Origin: Diphasiastrum complanatum
Lineage: Eukaryota; Streptophyta; Lycopodiopsida; Lycopodiales; Lycopodiaceae
NCBI GenBank assembly: GCA_029204225.1
Contig: CM055107.1
Location: forward strand, 20,269,997 to 20,333,996
Direction: 5' to 3'
DNA length: 64,000 nucleotides
This document shows, piece after piece, positions 55,716 through 64,000 of the stretch. Each line of letters starts with the position of its first letter. Position 1 is the stretch's first letter. The position numbers were made by a program, and so were the translations under genes. The notes below the pieces were generated by a model, which was not told where the DNA came from, made no database searches, and saw only the letters and a program-made list of their open reading frames with translations.

Positions 55716-57311
55716 AGGAAGTCCTCCTAATCCAAGGGTAGTGCCTCCAAAGGTCCTCCAAGTAAACCTGCAAGTTCCAAAGATGCTCCCCAACTCCAAG
55801 CTAGGATGCCTCCACCTGCATGAAAGGATCTTCAAGCCTCCATAGATCTCTCCTCCACTTGTGTCCTTAATCTTAATCACAAAGGTATATAACAAGTGGC
55901 CTCAAGTATTCACCACCCAACCATAGCTAGCTAGCACATGCAATCCTGCAACTTGGCTAATCTAGCACCCCCTTGCTAACCAATAACTAATCACAAGCAT
56001 ACCACCACAAACCATAGCATACTCAAGATCCAAACCTTACTTATGTCCCCCCCATACCATAAGCAAGATCCAAACCCTAAGCATACTACACACAAGAAAA
56101 CACTCTATATACTAGTAGCCACACTAGAGCATAAGCATAGCAAACAAAAGAGATCTCTTCCCCTTCCTATGGGCACCCTCCTCCCCTCATATAGATGGCA
56201 AATAGCACTCTCCAATACACTATGGAGTTCCATGCACAACCAATGAGAAAGAGAGAGGCCTAGGGGAGTTAAAGAACCTTCATAAGCTTATGGGAGGTCA
56301 AGAGACTTCTTCCAGAACCTATGACTCTTTGAATGCCTTTCTTGTGGGAGTTGGTAACTCAATGTCATTAGCTTACAAACCCCAACATGCAGTCTATCGC
56401 TACTGCACCCACATCGCTACCTACGTGGAGGGCAACGACAACGAAGACCAACAAACCATAGTTTACAACAAACCACAAACCAAAACTTTGAGCAAACAAA
56501 TGATGACGTTCGTAGGAAGTCGCAAGTCAACTCTTGCGGACTACCAGCGACCACCAAAGGCCAACCGCAATGACCTCGACTACGGTTGCATAAGAACGAC
56601 CTTAGAATTGGTGCACTTTACATCCCACGATCAGCTAAGTACCAAGGATGCAGATTGACACCACAGACGAAGCTGACAGTAAATGAAATGCGACAATATA
56701 TTAGGTTTAGGAGTTCTTGTAATCATTCATTACATTAAAGACCACCTCTTTTCTCTAAAAAAATACACACATATATATATATAGGAGTAATAGAGAGAAG
56801 TATGTATGACAAGTGCGTGAGCATTTTTATAGACAGACAAGTCTGAATCACCGGATGTAGAATGTGAGGATGAAAAGCCGTTCACTAGTATGTGAGATGC
56901 GTTGCATCAATCACACCTCTAAGATTAGACATAGAGAGATGTAGATAGAAGTATTTGCTAGTAAGCACTACTTTTATCCATTATATCCATAAGGGGCAGA
57001 TTTCTGTTGCGATAACGCGCTGTGCGGTATGCCAAACAATGCTCTAGGAATCATTGTGATTAAGTTGATTTTTACTCTATCTCTTGACCATGATATGTAA
57101 TCCTTGAATGCATTATGTCTATCAAATGTCCTTCTTAGATCAGTTGTTATTTGTTCTATTTGTTATTTCGTGTGAAAGATTCAACTATTTCATCACATTT
57201 TGCAATATTTTCATATTTGGCATATTGAGACCAGAACTTGTTTTAGACTTAGAGGTTGACTTTTCAAAGTTCATTAGTCTAAATCTCATTTGAATAAACA
57301 CTTTTTGAAAG
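55716..57311. other. no gene recognised
   Basis: A plus-strand frame of 122 codons at 56290-56658 has no motif I know. C-rich and A-rich low-complexity stretches occur near 56040, and a short AT run near 56770. Confidence 0.35.
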
Positions 57312-57819
57312 TGTGGGAAATATAGAATGCCAGTTTGAGTAGATTCAATTTGAGTAAGTTGGGTACATTGAATCTAGACCCAAAATTGGTAGGGTTAGCA
57401 TTTTGGTGGGAAAGCCAAGTGGCCAAATAGGGTTTGGACCTACTATAAAAGGATTTAACTCGTGGAGAGAGTCATCTTCTCTCTTCTCTATCTCATTTCA
57501 TGCTTATACATGGTTCTCTTGGGTTCTACTATCCATTGGTGCACTATCTTGGTGATTGCTTGCAATTCTATGTGTAGAATGATCTATATTTGCTATTTTT
57601 GGATTCACACATGTGAAATACAGTAGCTTGCTGATTTTGTATGGACAGCAACAGTACATAATCATTTCATTCAAGTTTGATCAAGTTCTATTAGTGTTTG
57701 CATCTCAAATTGTGTGTAGATGCTGATTTTTCTACATTGGTGAAATTGATAGTGTATTTCTCTTTCTAACCAAAGATCATTCAAGTAGATTGGATCTTAA
57801 GGATCTGAAATCTTTCACA
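57312..57819 (+). mobile_element. Copia 5' LTR
   Basis: Starts TGTGGGAAATATAG and ends TCTTTCACA exactly one base before the primer-binding site, about 508 bases. A TATA box (TACTATAAAAGG) lies at 57441-57452. Ends are defined by TG...CA and the primer site; no second LTR is in the window, so the 5' end may shift by two bases. Confidence 0.8.
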
Positions 57820-57831
57820 TGGTATCAGAGC
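57820..57831 (+). other. Copia primer-binding site (initiator tRNA-Met)
   Basis: TGGTATCAGAGC is the standard plant Copia primer site, complementary to the 3' end of tRNA-iMet, next to the LTR end. Confidence 0.95.
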
Positions 57832-58414
57832 TTGTGTTTCAGGTTATGAAGGAGGAAATCAGATCTATCAATGATTTGGTGAAGATATCAAGTCTAGAGC
57901 ATGCTAGAGAGGATTCTACACCAAAATTGGAATTTTTGCTTTTGTAGATTGGATCTTTTGTAGATCAAAACACTAAATAGGTCAATATACTTGTTCAATT
58001 CCGTTTTTTGAATTCACATGCTGCATTTGGCCGATTTTTGGATCATAAGTTCAGCCTAAGTGGTGGCTTATAGATTGCATATCAATTTTTTAGCATTTGC
58101 ATGTTGAAATAGTCAATTTTTTGTGATTTTGTCTAAACCCTAATTTTGATTGGATCTCTAGATAGTGAGGTTGCTGGACTTCATTTGAGTGTGTTTCAAT
58201 CTTAGGAAGTGGCAAAAGTCATTAGATTGAGGATAGATCATAGGTTGATCAAGATTCCATGATTCTATGTGTTGATTTGCTTGGATAGGTGCTAGAAGAG
58301 AATTTGTGAGATAGTTTCAAATCTTGGTGATTTCTTTTGAAAGCATTTGTTGTTGTTCAAAGGAGTGCTTTGTGCATTGAAACAGGTTAAAAGAGAAGAT
58401 CAGGTCATTGCTAC
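57832..58414 (+). other. Copia 5' leader
   Basis: Untranslated leader between primer site and gag start. T-rich, no long frame and no word repeat of the Gypsy leader kind. Confidence 0.6.
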
Positions 58415-60001
58415 ATGGCAACCTCAATTGGAGTCATGTTGGAAGCCAATGATAGGCTTACCTCAAGTAGCTATTCATTATGGAAAGTGAGGATGGAGTC
58501 ACTTCTTGAGATGAATGATGTTTTGGATATTGTTGTAGGTTTGGAGGAGAGACCAGCAACACAACAAGATCAATTGAGGTATGACAAGAGGGCCAAGAAG
58601 GCTCTACACATGATAAAGATGAATGTTACCAATGAACTTCTCAAGGAAGTTGGTAAGTGCACATCATCTTTGGAAGCTTGGAATTCATTGAAGAAGCTTT
58701 ATGAATTCAAGTCTACTTCTAGAGTGTTGACTCTAAGAAGGCAAATCTTTTCTTGTTTGCAAAAGAATGAAGAAAGTCCAAGTACTTTTGTTTTGAGAAT
58801 GAAAGCATTGAATGATGAGTTAGCTTGCATAGATGAAAGCATTAAGGAAGGAGAGTTTATTCAAGTGATTCTTAATGGCTTGTTGGATGCTCATGCTAAC
58901 ATTGTTCAAAGTATTGCTATTCAAAAGACTTTGCCAAGTTTGATGGATCTTCAAGAGATCTTGATCAATGAGGAATATAGGCTTCAAGCAAGAGGTGGAT
59001 CTACATCGACACTTCAAGAGGATGCTATGTTCACAAAGGGCAAATTCAAGGGCAAAACCAAAAGCAAGTGGTCTAAAGGGCAAGATCAAGTGGATGCTTC
59101 TTCAAGTGGCAAAAAGAAGGATAGATCAAAGCTCAAGTGCTTCTATTGTGGCATCAAAGGACACTTTGCAAGTGAGTGCTACCAGAAGAAGAGACATCAA
59201 GGAGACAAGCAAGGTAATCTTACTCTTGATGAGGATGGTTTGGATGTGCAAGATGCAAATGATGATGCTTTTGTGATGTCTTCATGTATGCTTGCTAATG
59301 ATGGAGATCTAGATCCTTGGTGGATTGATAGTGGAGCAAGTTCACACATGACCTTTCACAGAGAGTACTTCACTTCTTTGTTGGCATATGGAGATGACAA
59401 GAGGGTGATCTACACGGCCAATGATGGTGAGTGTGCAATCAAAGGGATTGGCACAATTCCTATTTCTCTCTCTATAAATAGGAATGTTCATTTGGAGGAT
59501 GTCTTGTTTATTCCATCTATTACCAAGAATTTGCCTAGTGTGAGTCAAATGCTAAGTAAGGGCCTCAAGGTGGAGTTTGATGGAGATGCTTGTTTGATCA
59601 AAAGGAAGGATGTCTTGATTGGAAAAGGTAAAAGGCAAGGGAAGTTGTTCAAACTTGATGCTTGTGTTATTGGTAACCAAGTTGGATGTGTTGCAAGGGA
59701 GCAAATTTCTATTCAAGAGGTTTGGCACAAAAGGATGGGACACCTCAACTTGAAGTCATTGGAGGTAATGGCAAGGAAGAAGGTTGTGATTGGTCTTCCA
59801 ATTTCCTTAAGTAATGACAAGCATGTTTGTGAGTCTTGTGCTTTGTCTAAGTCACATAGACTACCTTATACTAGATCTATTTCTATATCTACAAAGCCTT
59901 TTCAACTTGTACATTTGGATATTCATGGATTTACTACAATTAGCAATAGTGGAGCTAAGATGTATATAACATTCATTGATGGTTTTAGTAGATTTTGTTA
60001 G
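58415..60001 (+). CDS. Ty1/copia gag-protease-integrase polyprotein, stopped at codon 529
   Basis: The 528-residue frame begins MATSIGVMLEANDRLTSSSY. Gag UBN2 domain spans about 55-195, with a basic linker, zinc knuckle CFYCGIKGHFASEC at 242-255, protease motif WWIDSGASSHMTF with catalytic D305, the GAG-pre-integrase HHCC zinc finger (H438, H443, C472, C475) and the start of the integrase core with D502 in LVHLDIHG. All active residues to this point are intact, unlike in the other Copia copies. A TAG at 59999 falls where relatives have Trp, so one G-to-A change would explain it. The frame resumes directly behind it. Confidence 0.92.
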   Translation: MATSIGVMLEANDRLTSSSYSLWKVRMESLLEMNDVLDIVVGLEERPATQQDQLRYDKRAKKALHMIKMNVTNELLKEVGKCTSSLEAWNSLKKLYEFKSTSRVLTLRRQIFSCLQKNEESPSTFVLRMKALNDELACIDESIKEGEFIQVILNGLLDAHANIVQSIAIQKTLPSLMDLQEILINEEYRLQARGGSTSTLQEDAMFTKGKFKGKTKSKWSKGQDQVDASSSGKKKDRSKLKCFYCGIKGHFASECYQKKRHQGDKQGNLTLDEDGLDVQDANDDAFVMSSCMLANDGDLDPWWIDSGASSHMTFHREYFTSLLAYGDDKRVIYTANDGECAIKGIGTIPISLSINRNVHLEDVLFIPSITKNLPSVSQMLSKGLKVEFDGDACLIKRKDVLIGKGKRQGKLFKLDACVIGNQVGCVAREQISIQEVWHKRMGHLNLKSLEVMARKKVVIGLPISLSNDKHVCESCALSKSHRLPYTRSISISTKPFQLVHLDIHGFTTISNSGAKMYITFIDGFSRFC

Positions 60002-60889
60002 ATCTATCTACTAAAGAGCAAGGATGAAGTGTATGATGTATTTGTCAAGTTCAAGAATGCAAGGGAGAACCAAGTCTCCACAAAGATCAAGTGCTTGAGA
60101 GGTGACAATGGTGGTGAGTACATATCTAACAAGTTCAAGGTCTTTTGTGATGAGCATGGGATCAAGAGGGAGTATACAACATCAAGGACCCCACAACACA
60201 ACAAAATGGAGTGGCTGAAAGGAAGAATAGAACTTTATGTGAAAGTGCTAAAAGTGCTAATCTTGACAAACCATTTTGGGATCAAGCTTTGTTGTGTGCC
60301 AATTTCTTGTGCAATAGGTGGTCGAGTGCTATTTTGGATGGAAGGACACCTTTTGAGATGCTATTCAAGAGGAGGCCGAGTGTCAACTTTCTAAGAACCT
60401 TTGGATGCACATGCTATGTCAACATTACTCTTGATGATAGGACCAAGGAGGATCCATCTTCAAGAAGAGGTATTTTTGTTGGACATAGTGAGGTGAGTAA
60501 AGCCTACAAGGTTTACATTCCTTCTACTAACAAAGTGATTGTTGGTAGAGATGTCATTTTTGATGAGGGAAACATTCCAAAGGTGTCTTCAAGCATGATT
60601 GATGGTAAAGTAGATGGTTCTAACATTCTTGATGTTGATGAGAAGGATCCTACTTTGGATGGTGGTGATGATGGACCTTCATCAAGTCAAAAGCCAAGGA
60701 GAACATCAAGAGAAAGACAAGTACCTTCAAGGCTCACATTTGATCAAAAGGGTAAGCAAGTAGTTTCTGGAAATTATGTTGCTTTTCTAACCTCTTTGGA
60801 TGAGCCTACAAGTTTAGATCAAGCAAGGAAAGAAGAGGAGTGGATCCAGGCAATGGATCTTGAGTATCAATCTCTTATGAAGAGTGGAA
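60002..60889 (+). pseudogene. Ty1/copia integrase second half and RT start
   Basis: In the gag frame: IYLLKSKDEVYDVFVKFKNA and LRGDNGGEYISN (second catalytic Asp). A frameshift at about 60190-60200, where an 'acaac' unit seems doubled, moves the frame to GVAERKNRTLCESAK with the catalytic Glu. From 60211 one frame continues through FGCTCYVNITLDDRTKED, GIFVGHSEVSKAYKVYIPST and the acidic linker to QARKEEEWIQAMDLEYQSLM, the conserved start of Copia RT. Homology to Copia ends at about 60889. Confidence 0.9.
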
Positions 60890-61389
60890 CATCTTTTGGA
60901 AGATCTTCTTGTGTACATGGAGCTATGCAAGTGGATGGATGTTATGTTGCTGTAAAATCAAGTAACGGATCTGGAAAACAAAGTTTGTTCAATGACTTTG
61001 ATGATCAAGTTGAAGATCAAGAAGTTGATCTCGAAGCGCTTCAACTAGTCAAAAGGGAAGGTGGCAATTTGGAGCTAGTCAAGAGCATCAAAGGAGAGGT
61101 AATTGGCAAAGGTGTTATGGATCTATTTTTACAGCATATTGAAGACTCAAGTAAGGTCAAAGGAGCAGCAAGGAAGTGTTTTTCAAGTTTACTTTACTTG
61201 TTCTATCTCATGTTTGAGCAATTTCATGTGGATGTGTGCAAATTGTCAAGATATGGTAAAACTAGCTACATTGGTGAGCATTGTTTTGATGTTGGATTTG
61301 TACTAGCATTCCTGGCTGATTTTGCTGATGGAAATGAAGCTATTGGAGGTTCATTATGTCACTCATCCATGGCTAAGTTCTGGTGTTGA
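60890..61389 (+). other. unrelated sequence fused in frame to the Copia ORF
   Basis: After SLMKSGT, where Copia RT normally continues W-(D/E)-L-V, the frame reads SFGRSSCVHGAMQVDGCYVA and goes on for 166 residues to a TGA at 61387, ending MAKFWC. The tail has DFDDQVEDQEVDLEALQLVK and a Phe/Leu-rich part. I recognise no family. It could be a captured exon or simply a chance open frame of 500 bases. Confidence 0.5.
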
Positions 61390-61441
61390 GCTACTTGGTG
61401 CCAATACTTGGAGATTGTCAATTTTTGGTGAATGACGGTTG

Positions 61442-64000
61442 ATGAATAAGTGTTATGTGCTGTAAAACACTGATAAAGAAAATCTGTCGTGGGCTGAAAC
61501 ATGGTGATGGCTGGGCTGCAGTTGGGGGAAAATGGGGACAAACGACTTTGAGAAACTTCACGGAAGGAGTTGAAATGAGCTGAGTAAACACATGTAAACG
61601 AGAACAGAACGGGCTAAAAAAAGAGAGGAGATGGTGCATTGAAAACAAACTGAAATCTCCTGAAAACAATCTGAAAATGAGCTACATGCAAAACAAGCTG
61701 ACCCGGTGGAAGAACAGGTGAAAAACCTATTACAAACCACTGAAAATGTCTGAAAATAGCTGAATCACTGATGAGAAATATCTCGAATGTCTGAAAGATA
61801 GTAGGGAACCCACCAAGTTCGTCGAAATCCACCAAGTGCTTAAGCCACTAGGAGGAAGAACCGAACCAGCTAGAGACCATAGCATCCAGTGCACAAAGCT
61901 ACAGATCCAAGAAATGAAAGACGCACTAGACACGAAAACAATCAACGAAAAAGATCATAAACAGACGTGCACAACCCACTGGCACAGAGCTTAGGACGGA
62001 TTCAGACATCTGTTGTTGTTTATATACCTCTGAAAAATGTGTGAAAGCCTCTAAAAAACGTCTGAGAAATCAAATTTCTCATCCTCTACCTTGATGACAT
62101 CCTCCATAGCTTCTTGTAGAGTAGCATACCACTCCCGTCGTTTCAGTTCTCTCCTGATGCTACGGGTAATCCCACTAGAAACCACATGATCACCACATGA
62201 TCGGGAGTTAGGGCTGCACTACACTCGGATTGTAGATGTTTGACCTGCTCAATATAGTCCCTGACCCTTTCTCTTTTTCCCATCTTGACCTTGCTGAGCA
62301 GGAGAAACGGGTCTTCTAACTTTCTTGGTTTAAAGCGCCAAGTGGATTTTTCTTCCTTTGACAAATTAAGAAACCAATCTTGAGCCACTGCTACTAGTGA
62401 CATAGGGAATAACATCAATTTCTCTACAGGTGTCCGATCGCCATAGATTTCACAAGCTTGCTCATAGATCTAGAGGAAGCGGATGGGATTTGATAATCCG
62501 TCGTATTTTGGTATCGCCATCCAAGGTGCCCTCCGGACTGCTTACAAGGGAGCGAGATGTACAAGTTGACCCATTGGATCCATTGGCACTAGTTCCAATC
62601 CTGCGTCTTGTTGCACAACTTTTGATCTGGAAAGGTATGGTGCTTGATTCGTTGTCCTTCTTGTTACTGATCGTCCAGATCTTAGATTCATTCGATGGTG
62701 GGATCCAAGATAGTTGGATCTTACTTGTACAGGGGGATGCAATCTGGATCTTATGGATCTGATCAAACTGATAGGCCGATGTTGCGGATTTAGGCCTTGT
62801 ACAATGGTTTTTTCTTGATAACTTTTTACTCCTTGCAATGATTGTTTTGAGATTTTGATAGTAGCTAGATCTAATGTAGATCTTTCCATAATCTAGTCTA
62901 TGAGGGTTCTTTAGTGCGAGGGTTCTTTAGCTATTTTGCAGACAAAAAACCTTGATATCTCTCAGATCATTGGGAAGTAACTCCCGCAAGGATCACATGA
63001 GCTGAATCTGGCCTAGATCTGACTTTAAAAATCTCTGCGAGAGTTAACTCTCGCATTAAGTAGAAATTTCACTATTTGTGAGGGTTCAAAATCATTAATT
63101 TGGCCTGATCTTCACCAATAATTAGTACTAACTCTCGCAGGCTTCATCACTAATGAAAATTGACATTCTAGATTGATTGGAATGGTCCACGAGAGTTCTC
63201 TCTAGAAGGATTTGCTGAATCTTCACTTTTTAGTGATTTTTTAGCACTTAAACCGAATTTTCTGCTCACTAGGATCAAACTAACTCTCGCATACTCTTCT
63301 CTGTCCTAGTCTCACTAAGATGGAATTTCAAAATTCTCTACGAGGGTTCTTGACCACTGGAATTTAAAATTTTAGTGTTTGCGAGGGTTCTTTGGTACTT
63401 TCCTACCTTTTTTTCACTGGGGCTTCTCGCACAGATACTTAATTTTTGAATTAACTCTCACAAGCTTCTCTGTGTCATGGTCTCACTGAGATGGAACTTC
63501 AGGGAGCTCTGCGAGAGTTCTTGTGAAAATTTGAATTTTTTTTTATTTCTTGAATTTTTATGATTTTTCTCTGATTTTTGCAACCTGCTTGGAACTAAGT
63601 CTCGCAGGCTTCTATGCAGGTCTAGGACAGTACCCTGGAGCTGCTGCCAGTCATGCGAGGGTTATATCTTACTGGTTCTGGAGAAAATAAAATATGATGA
63701 GAAATTTGGCTCCTTTTCCCTCCAAAATACAAATTGGTATTTTTTTTGGATTTGCTCAGGTTTTGGTTTGGATGTCAAGCCCTTAGAGGTTGTTCAGGGT
63801 CTCCTCCACCCTCTCACATGTCCTTTGCTAGCTGGAAATAGTCCAAACACAAGAAAATACAAAAAACTAACTCTTCCTACCCCAAAATCCACCTAAAACT
63901 ACTCTAAAAAGCAAGAAATAACTAAAATGCAGCTTTGCCGGTTAGTGAAAACCTATCCCCGGCAACGACGCCACTGTAGGGTCGATGTTCTCGCGTCGTA
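61442..64000 (-). repeat. Gypsy internal block, copy 2 (to window end)
   Basis: Same block as 32229-34788, offset 29213 falling to 29212 after one single-base gap near 61614. In order on the minus strand: the LTR end from 63975 upward (26 bases in window), primer site 63956-63974, leader with CTCGCAG words 62902-63672, gag 62889-62062. The rest of the LTR lies beyond the window. Confidence 0.95.
62062..62889 (-). pseudogene. Ty3/gypsy gag, copy 2
   Basis: Same content as 32850-33677: MERSTLDLATIKISKQSLQG at the start, VAVAQDWFLNLSKEEKSTW and MGKRERVRDYIEQVKHLQSE in the core. The TAG after NPIRFL is shared with copy 1, so the stop predates the split of the two copies. Point differences include Trp-Arg-Phe-Lys in place of Trp-Cys-Phe-Lys after the core. 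Confidence 0.85.

Overview
The window looks like nuclear DNA from a land plant with a large, repeat-rich genome. The evidence is plant-type Ty1/copia and Ty3/gypsy retroelements with tRNA-Met and tRNA-Asp-like primer sites, a plant-type spliced 2-oxoglutarate/Fe(II) oxygenase gene, tRNA-derived SINE-like repeats, and long GA/GT microsatellites. A fern, lycophyte or gymnosperm is my guess from the style of the sequence; nothing here fixes the species. No rRNA, tRNA gene, CRISPR array or bacterial operon was seen.

Layout. 1-3200: a mosaic of Copia pol (minus), a Gypsy gag/leader piece (plus) and a Copia 3' end with the start of an LTR. 3200-6240: AT-rich DNA with one SINE-like repeat and a stretch rich in one short word. 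6240-9055: the end of a Gypsy-like element with its LTR, then a Gypsy protease remnant on the other strand. 9805-14422: a satellite array with a 371-bp monomer whose last part is inverted. 14655-17935: a decayed transposon-like gene with DUF8039-like and DUF7869-like regions. 18905-22390: chromovirus integrase/chromodomain, LTR piece, Copia pol and Copia gag fragments. 22390-27880: no gene, but microsatellite, minisatellite and an inverted-repeat insertion. 27880-30250: a second chromovirus end with LTR, then Copia gag-protease (minus). 31633-35618: a minisatellite, then the 5' half of a Gypsy element (minus) with gag, leader, primer site and LTR. 35650-41640: a chimeric LTR-element region with a captured fragment of an NADPH:quinone/FMN reductase gene, zinc-knuckle gag, an integrase tail and a long Pro/Ser/Thr-rich ORF. 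41640-43981: an unrecognised decayed coding region. 45621-53090 (minus): the one apparently intact host gene, a four-exon 2OG-Fe(II) dioxygenase of 366 residues with a third intron of about 6.2 kb. That intron holds SINE-like repeats, a 106-bp palindrome and a DUF3638-type gene fragment. 54550-55715: a third chromovirus end (minus). 57312-61389: the 5' half of a Copia element (LTR, primer site, gag, protease, integrase) that runs in frame into unrelated sequence. 61442-64000: a second, about 99% identical copy of the Gypsy block at 32229-34788.

No multi-gene system that works together is visible. The biology is nested retrotransposon decay, satellite expansion, gene-fragment capture and one working-looking oxygenase gene. 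The least explained items are the 371-bp satellite with its strand switch, the shared breakpoint of the two Gypsy copies, the palindrome and the DUF3638 fragment inside the oxygenase intron, and the leader regions saturated with one short word in both orientations. All reading was by eye; identities and boundaries are approximate unless exact splice or motif positions are given.
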